Assembly: GCF_018860565.1 (NCBI RefSeq) | Contig: NZ_JAHKPS010000029.1 | Location: 1-64,000 of the forward strand | DNA: 64,000 nucleotides | Source: Winogradskyella psychrotolerans | Lineage (GTDB): Bacteria > Bacteroidota > Bacteroidia > Flavobacteriales > Flavobacteriaceae | Reading direction: 5' to 3' | Part shown: positions 18,235-25,827 of the stretch, piece after piece | How positions within the stretch are numbered: the stretch's first letter is position 1 | Layout of the letters: each line of letters opens with the position of its first letter | Notes under the pieces: model-generated | Told to the model about the DNA's origin: nothing | What the model saw: only the letters and a program-made list of their open reading frames with translations | Databases searched by the model: none | Program-made: the position numbers and the translations under genes

Positions 18235-20830
18235 TAAGACAGTATTGAAGTCATTTATTAAATTTATATGTACTGTATTACTATTTACAGTTTCATTTAC
18301 CAGTAATGCTCAGGTTGAAGAAGGAGAAACCTATTTAATCAAAGAAATAAATGTTACAGGAAACACTAATTTTAGTGCACAAACTATAATTGCTTATTCT
18401 AAACTTAGAAAGGATGAAGAGGTACAAGTTGGTGGAGAGAAAATAGCTAATGCTGTTAAAACATTATGGAAATCTAATTTGTTTAGTAGTATAGATATCT
18501 ATGTTACAAATATAGAAGGCAATACAGCAAACTTAGAAATTCATCTTAGTGATTTACCAGAACTTAAGGATATTACCGTTGAAGGTGTAAGAAAAGGAAA
18601 AAAGGAAGAGGTTATTGAAGAGAATAAGCTTAAACCAGGTCTTAAAGTAACAGAAAACCTTATTGCTACAACTAGAAACTACCTTACCAATAAATATAAG
18701 AAAAAAGGCTTTTTAAATACTAAAATAAAAATTAGTACGTCACAAGTTATTGACTCTGTAGAGAAAGAGCGTGTTAATATGCGCATTGATATAGACAGAG
18801 GCGAAAAAGTAAAAATTAAAACGATTAATTTTGAAGGTAATGAAATAATGGCTGATAAAAAGCTTCGTAGAGCAATGAAAAATACGAAGAAAAAGAATTT
18901 TATTCGACTTTTAAAACGTTCAAAATATATTGAAGATAATTTTAGAGAAGATCTTATAAGTGTAGTAGATTACTATAAAGAGAATGGTTATAGAGATGCT
19001 AGAATTATATCTGATTCTATTACCTATTTAGATAAGAAAAATATAGCTCTTAATATTAAAGTAGAAGAAGGTGAAAAATACACTTTTGGAAAAATTACTT
19101 TTGTAGGGAACACAGTATATACAGATCAATACTTATCTAGTCTTCTTGGAATAAAAGAAGGAGATACATATAATGGAGTAGAGTTAAGAGAACGTATTGC
19201 AGACGAAACAAATCCAGATGCTAATGACATAACCAATGCGTATCAGAATTATGGTTATATGTTCTCTACAATAAACCCTGTTGAAGTTAGTGCAGAAGGA
19301 AATGTAATAGATATGGAAATCCGTATCTCTGAAGGTAAACCAGCGTATTTTAATAATGTTACTGTAGTTGGTAATGATGTTACAAACGATCATGTAGTTT
19401 ATAGAGAGTTAAGAACACGTCCTGGTATGCTTTACAGAAAAGCAGATATTATTAGAACCATTAGAGAGCTCGGACAATTAGGGTATTTTGACGCACAACA
19501 AATTTCACCAAATGTTAAAAATCCAAACCCTGTAGATGGTACATTAGATATAGAGTATTCTGTTGTAGAGCAAGGATCTAGTCAGATACAGTTACAAGGT
19601 GGTTATGGTGGAGGAGGATTCATCGGTACTTTAGGCTTATCGTTTAATAACTTTTCAATAAAGGATATCTTTAAGAAAGACGCTTATAAACCAGTACCAA
19701 GAGGTGATGGTCAGAGTTTAGCATTAAGACTTCAAGCAAGTCAGTTTTTTCAAACGTATAGCTTTTCATTTAGTGAACCTTGGTTTGGTGGTAAAAAACC
19801 ATTTCAAATGTCATCATCGCTTTCGCATTCAAGACAATTTTTATACGATTCGTCAACAGGAAATGCAGATAAAAGTAAACGTTTTAATATAACGGGTTTA
19901 ACCTTTGGTCTTTCAACAAGATTATCAAAGCCAGATGATTACTTTTTGTTATCACAAGCCATAAGTTATCAGCATTATGACCTTCAGAATTACAACACCG
20001 GTTTATTTACTTTTGGAGATGGTACTTCTAATAACTTATCTTATACTATTGGATTAAGTAGAAACAACCTTTATAACGATCCAATTTTCCCAACGGGAGG
20101 GTCTAATTTTTCAGTATCAGCTAAGTTTTCATTCCCTTACTCATTAGTTAATGGTGTAGATTATGATGCTTTACAGGATGAAAGAGCAGAACAAAACGAA
20201 ATAATTAGTGATTATCAATCAAATCCAAACCCTAGCTTACAAGAAACTACTTTATATAATAACGCCGCAGAAAGAATAGGTGAAATTGACCAAGAGCGTT
20301 TTAAATGGTTAGAGTTTTATAAAATTAAATTTAAAGCAGATTGGTATCAGGCTTTAACTAAAAAATTAATATTACGACCAAGCGTAGAGTTTGGGTTCCT
20401 TGGAGCTTATAATAATGCACGTGGTGTAATTCCTTTCGAGCGTTTCTTTGTTGGTGGTGATGGTTTAGGTAATTTTTCATTAGATGGAAGGGAAGTTGTG
20501 CAATTACGTGGTTATCCAAACCAATCGTTATCATCAGAAGATGGAGGTTCAATCTATAATAAATTTTCTTTAGAATTAAGATATCCTATCACTTTAGGTG
20601 CACAAGCTAAAATTTATGCATTATCATTTTTAGAAGCAGGTTCATCTGTAAATGACTTTAAAGATTTTGATCCATTTAACCTTCAAAGATCTGCAGGTTT
20701 TGGACTACGAATTTTTATGCCAGCCTTTGGTTTACTTGGGATAGACTTTGGTCATGCCTTTGATGAATCTCCATATGGAGCAACAGTCAAAAAATGGGAA
20801 ACACACTTTATTATTGGGCAGCAATTTTAA
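18206..20830 (+). CDS. bamA: Outer-membrane protein assembly factor BamA
   Basis: An 874-residue Omp85 protein inserting beta-barrels into the outer membrane. A signal peptide (ending SFTSNAQ) precedes five POTRA domains (about residues 45-430, for example ITVEGVRKGKKEEV and VNMRIDIDRGEKVKIKTINFEGN). A C-terminal 16-strand barrel with an RGYPNQS lid-loop segment and a terminal aromatic residue follows. No ATG is available: the longest frame uses TTG 18206, overlapping uppS by 29 bases. A second TTG at 18245, 10 bases after the uppS stop, would give a tighter signal peptide beginning MKSFIKF; I find it the better start. Confidence 0.96.
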   Translation: MEKQANNLPNKTVLKSFIKFICTVLLFTVSFTSNAQVEEGETYLIKEINVTGNTNFSAQTIIAYSKLRKDEEVQVGGEKIANAVKTLWKSNLFSSIDIYVTNIEGNTANLEIHLSDLPELKDITVEGVRKGKKEEVIEENKLKPGLKVTENLIATTRNYLTNKYKKKGFLNTKIKISTSQVIDSVEKERVNMRIDIDRGEKVKIKTINFEGNEIMADKKLRRAMKNTKKKNFIRLLKRSKYIEDNFREDLISVVDYYKENGYRDARIISDSITYLDKKNIALNIKVEEGEKYTFGKITFVGNTVYTDQYLSSLLGIKEGDTYNGVELRERIADETNPDANDITNAYQNYGYMFSTINPVEVSAEGNVIDMEIRISEGKPAYFNNVTVVGNDVTNDHVVYRELRTRPGMLYRKADIIRTIRELGQLGYFDAQQISPNVKNPNPVDGTLDIEYSVVEQGSSQIQLQGGYGGGGFIGTLGLSFNNFSIKDIFKKDAYKPVPRGDGQSLALRLQASQFFQTYSFSFSEPWFGGKKPFQMSSSLSHSRQFLYDSSTGNADKSKRFNITGLTFGLSTRLSKPDDYFLLSQAISYQHYDLQNYNTGLFTFGDGTSNNLSYTIGLSRNNLYNDPIFPTGGSNFSVSAKFSFPYSLVNGVDYDALQDERAEQNEIISDYQSNPNPSLQETTLYNNAAERIGEIDQERFKWLEFYKIKFKADWYQALTKKLILRPSVEFGFLGAYNNARGVIPFERFFVGGDGLGNFSLDGREVVQLRGYPNQSLSSEDGGSIYNKFSLELRYPITLGAQAKIYALSFLEAGSSVNDFKDFDPFNLQRSAGFGLRIFMPAFGLLGIDFGHAFDESPYGATVKKWETHFIIGQQF

Positions 20831-20959
20831 GTTTGGCACGATATTTTCTAATAGCTAAACAAGGATTTCATCATGGTGTTAAAATTTTTAAGAATATATT
20901 TCGTTAAATTTGATGATTAGTAATACTAAAATGATAACACATTTGGTTTTACAAGTAAA

Positions 20960-22099
20960 ATGTCTCAAAATACAAAAACAAAAATGATGAAATTTAAAGT
21001 TCTTTTTTTACTAGCAACAATAAGCCTGTTGAGCTTTACTGCAAATGCCCAGCGTGGAGTAAGAATAGGTTATATAGATACAGAATACATTTTACAAAAC
21101 GTACCTGAATACCAACAAGCCTCTTCGCAGTTAGATAAAAAGGTGAAAGATTGGAAATCTGAAATAGAAACAAAACTAAGAGCCATAGAACAAAAGAAAA
21201 CAGAGCTTGATAATGAACGTGTCCTTTTAACTAAAGAATTATACGATGAGCGTTTTGAGGATATTTCTTTTGAAGAAGCTGAAATTTTAGATTATCAACA
21301 AAAGCGTTTTGGACCAGATGGAGATTTAATGATTCAAAAGCGTCAGTTAATAGAACCTATACAAGATCAAATTTTTGCAGCAGTACAAGATATCGCAGAA
21401 ACTGGAAAGTATGATTTTGTATTTGATAAATCAGCAGATGTTGTGATGTTGTATTCTGCAGAACGTTATGATATTAGTGAGCGTGTACTGCAAACAATTA
21501 CAAGAACATCTAAAAGATCACAAGCTAAAAATAAAAAAGAGCGCAAAGCATTAGAAGATGAAGCGGTTGTGCCAGTTGTAGGAGGAGGAGACAAGGATGC
21601 TCGTCAACAAGCATTAGAGGATCGTAAAGCTAAACGTGAAGAAGAATTGGCAGCTAAACGTGCAGAACGTGAGAAAGCAGCCGAGGATAGAAAAAAAGCA
21701 CAAGAAGCATTACGCGACGCTAAAAAGAAAGAGGCAGAAGAGCGTCGTCAAAAGGCCATAGAGGCAAGAAATAATAAATCTGCTTCTACTTCTGATAAAG
21801 CGAAAGCTACAGCAAAAGATTCTACAGCAAGTGCGAGACCAATTGTAAAAACAGATAGTACAAAAGCTAAAGGTGCTGTTAAAAAAGACTCAATAAGCTC
21901 TAAAAAACCTAAAACAGCTGCGGAAATAGCAGAAGCACAACGCCTTAATAAAATAAAAGAAAGAGAAGCACGTCAGAAAGCTTTAGCAGATAGAAAAAAT
22001 AAAATTTTAGAAGAACGTAAAAAAGCACGTGAAGAGCGAGAAAGACAAGTAAAAAGACTAGATTCTATCGCTAAATCCAAGAAAAACGGAGACAACTAG
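20960..22099 (+). CDS. OmpH/Skp family periplasmic chaperone with long charged tail
   Basis: A 379-residue protein. The signal peptide ends LSFTANAQ; the second or third Met (MMKFK) is the likelier start because the leader before it is polar. Residues 35-170 are an OmpH/Skp domain (VRIGYIDTEYILQNVPEY, the coiled-coil arms, then DFVFDKSADVVMLYSA). About 200 further residues are nearly all Lys, Arg, Glu and Ala, a low-complexity single-helix or coiled-coil tail absent from classical Skp. It follows bamA, and the normal-length paralogue is next; Skp proteins hold outer-membrane proteins for BamA. Confidence 0.88.
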   Translation: MSQNTKTKMMKFKVLFLLATISLLSFTANAQRGVRIGYIDTEYILQNVPEYQQASSQLDKKVKDWKSEIETKLRAIEQKKTELDNERVLLTKELYDERFEDISFEEAEILDYQQKRFGPDGDLMIQKRQLIEPIQDQIFAAVQDIAETGKYDFVFDKSADVVMLYSAERYDISERVLQTITRTSKRSQAKNKKERKALEDEAVVPVVGGGDKDARQQALEDRKAKREEELAAKRAEREKAAEDRKKAQEALRDAKKKEAEERRQKAIEARNNKSASTSDKAKATAKDSTASARPIVKTDSTKAKGAVKKDSISSKKPKTAAEIAEAQRLNKIKEREARQKALADRKNKILEERKKAREERERQVKRLDSIAKSKKNGDN

Positions 22100-22145
22100 A
22101 AGTAAACAATTAATAATTTATAACACACAAATACAATTTAGAAAA

Positions 22146-22646
22146 ATGAAACATTTAAAAACTTTATTATTTGCATCGGTACTTTTTATAGGAGCTACAA
22201 GTCTTACAGCTGCTCAAAGTCAAATTGCTCATATTAATAAGCAAGAATTAATTAAAGCGATGCCAGCTTATACTCAAGCACAAATGGATATTGAAAAGAT
22301 GAGTAAAACTTATGAGACTGAAATTCAAAACTCACTTAAAGAGTTAGACAAAAAATTAAAACAATATACAGCAGAAGAGCCTACAAAGACTAATGAAGAG
22401 AACCAAGCACGTATGCAAGAGGTTGAAGGTATCAAGCAGAGTTTAGGAGAATACCAACAACAAGCTCAAAAAAGTTTACAAGAAAAAGAATTTAATCTTT
22501 TAAAGCCTATCGTTGAAAAAGCAGACAATGCGATTAAAGCTGTGGCTAAAGCACAAGGATTTCAATATGTTGTAGATTCTGCAATGCTAATTGTAGCAGA
22601 TGGGAAAGATCTTATGGCAGATGTTAAAAAACAATTAGGAATGTAA
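22146..22646 (+). CDS. OmpH/Skp family periplasmic chaperone
   Basis: A 166-residue Skp-like protein of usual length. The signal peptide ends TSLTAAQ. The mature part starts SQIAHINKQELIKAMPAYTQA, continues through a long coiled coil, and closes with FQYVVDSAMLIVADG, the family's terminal strand pair. It trimerises around unfolded outer-membrane proteins. It lies 46 bases after the long-tailed paralogue, a conserved tandem in this order. Confidence 0.92.
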   Translation: MKHLKTLLFASVLFIGATSLTAAQSQIAHINKQELIKAMPAYTQAQMDIEKMSKTYETEIQNSLKELDKKLKQYTAEEPTKTNEENQARMQEVEGIKQSLGEYQQQAQKSLQEKEFNLLKPIVEKADNAIKAVAKAQGFQYVVDSAMLIVADGKDLMADVKKQLGM

Positions 22647-22670
22647 TCCTAATAAAAAATAAACATTTAG

Positions 22671-22700
22671 AAAGTCGCTTATTAATAAGCGACTTTTTAT
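22671..22700 (+). terminator. Intrinsic terminator after the ompH pair
   Basis: Bases 22671-22696 form a perfect 26-base palindrome (AAAGTCGCTTATT and its complement) followed by TTATTTTT. It closes the bamA-ompH unit 24 bases past the stop codon. The murI start codon lies 15 bases beyond the palindrome, so murI expression depends on read-through or a promoter inside this element. Confidence 0.85.
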
Positions 22701-22710
22701 TTTTGTATAC

Positions 22711-23490
22711 ATGAGTAAAAAAAGCATTGGTATATTTGATTCGGGTATTGGAGGTACATCTATCTTCAAGGAGATTTATACGTTTTTACCAAATGAAAAT
22801 TACATCTATTTAGCCGATAGTAAAAATGCACCTTACGGGAATAAAACAAGCCAAGACATTCTCAAGCTAAGTATTAAAAATACCGAATATCTTATAAGTA
22901 AAGGTTGTAAAATCATTATTGTGGCTTGTAATACTGCTACAACAAATGCCATTTCTTATCTAAGAAAAAACTACAGCATTCCTTTTATTGGTATAGAACC
23001 GGCAATAAAGCCAGCAGCTCTAAATACTAAAACTAAGGTCATAGGTATTTTAGCAACAAAAGGAACTTTAAGTAGTCAACTTTTTCACCAAACAACAGAT
23101 TTATATACCAATGGTATAAAAGTTATTGAGCAAGTCGGTGAAGGTATTGTTCCATTAATAGAATCAGGAAACCTAAACTCTGTAGAAATGCAAATGCTTC
23201 TAGAGAGCTATTTAAAGCCTATGTTAGAGCAAAATATTGATTACTTGGTTCTAGGCTGCACACATTATCCGTACCTTATCCCTATGCTCTCTAAAATGCT
23301 TCCAGAGCACATAAAAATTATTGATTCGGGTTTGGCGGTAGCAAAACAGACACAAACAATTTTATCGGATAAAAACTTATTAAACAATTCTGAGTTAAAT
23401 CCAACGATACAGTTATTTTCTAACGGTAATGTGGCAGTTTTAAATTCAATTTTAGATCAACAATTTAATGCGACTTATTTAGATTTTTAG
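22711..23490 (+). CDS. murI: Glutamate racemase
   Basis: A 259-residue enzyme interconverting L- and D-glutamate for peptidoglycan. N-terminal IGIFDSGIGG carries the catalytic-site Asp10/Ser11. The two catalytic cysteines are C73 (ACNTAT) and C183 (GCTHYPYL). Length and order of motifs are standard. It completes the envelope block that starts at uppS/bamA. Confidence 0.97.
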   Translation: MSKKSIGIFDSGIGGTSIFKEIYTFLPNENYIYLADSKNAPYGNKTSQDILKLSIKNTEYLISKGCKIIIVACNTATTNAISYLRKNYSIPFIGIEPAIKPAALNTKTKVIGILATKGTLSSQLFHQTTDLYTNGIKVIEQVGEGIVPLIESGNLNSVEMQMLLESYLKPMLEQNIDYLVLGCTHYPYLIPMLSKMLPEHIKIIDSGLAVAKQTQTILSDKNLLNNSELNPTIQLFSNGNVAVLNSILDQQFNATYLDF

Positions 23491-23523
23491 TAAGGTTCTC
23501 TTTTTAAAGTATACTAATCTATT

Positions 23524-23871
23524 ATGAAATTACTATTTGTTTATAATGCTAAATCAGGGGCGTTAAATGCATTGTTTGATGCAGGACATAAGCTTTTTAG
23601 TCCTTCAACCTATAAATGTAGTTTGTGTGCCTTGACACATGATGCATTTACAGAAAATACAATTTGGAAGAACTTTAGGTCAGAAAATCATTTTAAAATG
23701 GAATTTTATCATAAAGATGAGTTTGAAGCAAAATTTCCTAGTGTAAAAATGATGTATCCAACCATTCTTAAGTTAGAAGGTCATGAGCTAACAATGGTTT
23801 TAAATCCAGGTGTCTTAAAAGAGATTTCAAATGTTGAAGGCTTAATTGAACGCTTAAAACAAGAGGTTTAA
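23524..23871 (+). CDS. Conserved hypothetical protein with CxxC motif
   Basis: A 115-residue soluble protein I do not recognise by function. It begins MKLLFVYNAKSGALNAL, has a CSLC pair at about residues 33-36 that could bind metal or be redox active, and ends in an amphipathic helix LIERLKQEV. There is no signal peptide. It lies 33 bases after murI on the same strand and ends in AT-rich sequence facing the convergent carbonic anhydrase-like gene. Codon use is like its neighbours, so I take it as a real gene. Confidence 0.7.
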   Translation: MKLLFVYNAKSGALNALFDAGHKLFSPSTYKCSLCALTHDAFTENTIWKNFRSENHFKMEFYHKDEFEAKFPSVKMMYPTILKLEGHELTMVLNPGVLKEISNVEGLIERLKQEV

Positions 23872-23907
23872 TATATATTAGGTGTTCAGCTTTTTAGACG
23901 CTCAAAA

Positions 23908-24423
23908 TTACTCCTTAAACCAACTTGAATATTCTACATAGTTATTAGCGATTCTGTCAATTTCACCTGAAATTAATTCTTTGCTAATGTCCTTTACTTT
24001 TTTTGCTGGTACTCCAGCATAGATGCTTCCAGATTTTACAATGGTATTTTTAGTTAATACAGCACCTGCAGCGATAATACTATTGCTTTCAACAATACAA
24101 TCGTCCATAATAATACTTCCCATACCAATAAGTACATTATCTTTTATAGTACAACCATGCACTATGGCATTATGACCTATAGATACATTATTACCAATGG
24201 TTGTTGGTGATTTTTTATATGTTGCATGAATCACTGCACCATCTTGTATATTTACCTTGTTGCCCATTTTTATAAAATGTACATCACCTCGAATTACGGC
24301 GTTAAACCATACGCTACATTCTTTTCCCATAGAAACTTCTCCAACAATAGTTGCATTTTCTGCTACGTAGCAATCTTTTGGAATTTGTGGATGTTTTCCT
24401 TTAACAGGTTTTATAATTGGCAT
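23908..24423 (-). CDS. Gamma carbonic anhydrase family protein (left-handed beta-helix)
   Basis: A 171-residue hexapeptide-repeat protein. The repeats (VWFNAVIRGDVHFIKMG, GNNVSIGHNAIVHGC, NVLIGMGSIIMDDC) build a left-handed beta-helix. The metal-binding His pattern of gamma-CA/YrdA proteins appears as IHATY...GHNAIVHG. Many YrdA-type members bind zinc but have little shown carbonic anhydrase activity, so the enzymatic role is uncertain. It stands alone, convergent with the CxxC protein. Confidence 0.88.
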   Translation of the reverse strand: MPIIKPVKGKHPQIPKDCYVAENATIVGEVSMGKECSVWFNAVIRGDVHFIKMGNKVNIQDGAVIHATYKKSPTTIGNNVSIGHNAIVHGCTIKDNVLIGMGSIIMDDCIVESNSIIAAGAVLTKNTIVKSGSIYAGVPAKKVKDISKELISGEIDRIANNYVEYSSWFKE

Positions 24424-24497
24424 AATTTAGTTTTATATTATAAGTTATAAAGGCTTTAAGATAAAATGAAAAATTAAGATATGCAGGATTTATTGCA

Positions 24498-24527
24498 TAA
24501 AAAAAGAGCAGCATTATGCTACTCTTT
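24498..24527 (-). terminator. Intrinsic terminator of rpsU
   Basis: Read on the minus strand, stem AAAGAGTAGCAT / ATGCTGCTCTTT (one G-T-type mismatch) is followed by a run of T. It begins 25 bases after the rpsU stop codon. Confidence 0.85.
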
Positions 24528-24552
24528 AATATTATCTTATAGAAATATATAT

Positions 24553-24747
24553 CTATATATCTTCAGCGTCTCTCAAACCTTGAATGTATTCAGCTTTCTG
24601 AATCTCTCTTCTTCTTTTTACAGAAGGTTTAGTGAAATAACGAGATTCTCTAAGGTTTTGCATAATTTGCACATTTCTGTGTTTACGCTTGTAACGCTTA
24701 AGTGCACGTTCTATATTTTCTCCTTCTTTGATTTCGATTTTAATCAT
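24553..24747 (-). CDS. rpsU: 30S ribosomal protein S21
   Basis: A 64-residue basic protein of the small subunit. It has the family core IKEGENIERALKRYKRKHRN and the KPSVKRRREIQKAEY segment. S21 influences start-site selection and is of special interest in Bacteroidota, where the anti-Shine-Dalgarno of 16S rRNA is sequestered by S21 with other proteins. It is monocistronic with its own terminator and a likely promoter box at 24789-24797. Confidence 0.97.
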   Translation of the reverse strand: MIKIEIKEGENIERALKRYKRKHRNVQIMQNLRESRYFTKPSVKRRREIQKAEYIQGLRDAEDI

Positions 24748-24788
24748 TTATCGATATATTTTTGTTAACTAATTCTTGCAAATGGTCG

Positions 24789-24797
24789 GCAAATATA
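24789..24797 (-). promoter_or_regulatory. Probable -7 box of the rpsU promoter
   Basis: TATATTTGC on the minus strand, 41 bases before the rpsU ATG, matches TAnnTTTGC exactly. No TTG sits at the ideal 17-23 base distance upstream, so the -33 element is weak or absent. Confidence 0.5.
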
Positions 24798-24848
24798 TGC
24801 TAACTATTTGAAAATAAAAAATTAATTCAACGTTTTAGATATTTATTT

Positions 24849-25712
24849 TTAACCTAGGTATGTTTTTAAGATTTTACTCTTACTTGCATGTCTTAATCTT
24901 CTAATACCTTTTTCTCTGATTTGTCTTACACGTTCACGTGTTAAATCGTAAATACTTCCAATTTCTTCAAGGGTCATTGGTGGCTGATCTCCGATTCCAA
25001 AATTTAAACGAATCACATCACTTTCCTTTTGAGTTAGTGTTTCTAGAGCACGTTCAACTTCTGTATTTAAAGACTCTTTCATTAAATCTCTATCAGGTCT
25101 TGGTGATTCACCAGAACTTACGACATCATATAAACTAAATGTTTCTCCATCTTTTAATGGAGCATCCATTGAGAGGTGACGACCAGAGTTTTTCATAGAT
25201 TGCTTTACTTCACGAACACTAATATCCAATTCGCGAGCAACTTCTTCTGCATTTGGTGGCCTTTGGTGAAGCTGTTCTAAATGAGAGAAAGCTTTATTAA
25301 TCTTATTAATTGTGCCAATTTTATTTAATGGTAATCTTACAATACGCGATTGCTCTGCTAATGCTTGTAATATCGCTTGTCTAATCCACCATACAGCATA
25401 AGAAATAAATTTAAAACCTCTTGTTTCATCAAAACGCTTTGCGGCTTTTACTAAACCAGCATTACCTTCATTAATTAAATCTGGTAATTTTAAACCTTGA
25501 TTTTGGTATTGTTTAGCAACTGAAACCACAAACCTAAGATTGGCTGTCGTTAGTTTGTCTAAAGCTGCTTGATCACCTTTTTTAATAAGCTGTGCTAATT
25601 CCACTTCTTCATCAGCAGTAATCAACGGAATTTTACTTATATCTTGTAAATATTTATCTAAAGATTTGTCTTCTCTGTTGGTAACCTGCTTGGTGATTTT
25701 TAACTGCCTCAT
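24849..25712 (-). CDS. rpoD: Primary RNA polymerase sigma factor (sigma-70/RpoD, Bacteroidota short form)
   Basis: A 287-residue sigma-70 factor. Region 1.2 starts [14 protein letters not shown]; region 2 contains [37 protein letters not shown] and the -10 recognition helix [13 protein letters not shown]; region 4 ends with [21 protein letters not shown]. It lacks region 1.1 and the large insert, as is normal for Bacteroidota, whose housekeeping sigma reads TTG / TAnnTTTG promoters. It is flanked by rpsU and the AsmA gene on the same strand, each probably with its own transcript. Confidence 0.96.
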   Translation of the reverse strand: MRQLKITKQVTNREDKSLDKYLQDISKIPLITADEEVELAQLIKKGDQAALDKLTTANLRFVVSVAKQYQNQGLKLPDLINEGNAGLVKAAKRFDETRGFKFISYAVWWIRQAILQALAEQSRIVRLPLNKIGTINKINKAFSHLEQLHQRPPNAEEVARELDISVREVKQSMKNSGRHLSMDAPLKDGETFSLYDVVSSGESPRPDRDLMKESLNTEVERALETLTQKESDVIRLNFGIGDQPPMTLEEIGSIYDLTRERVRQIREKGIRRLRHASKSKILKTYLG

Positions 25713-25827
25713 ATATCCTTTTAAAATTTAGTGAACCTTCAATGTAATCTAATAATTAAGAATTCCAAACAATTAGGTTATTATTAACAGGTTTTAACGA
25801 GAAATAGCTATTTTAACCGTTGAACGG

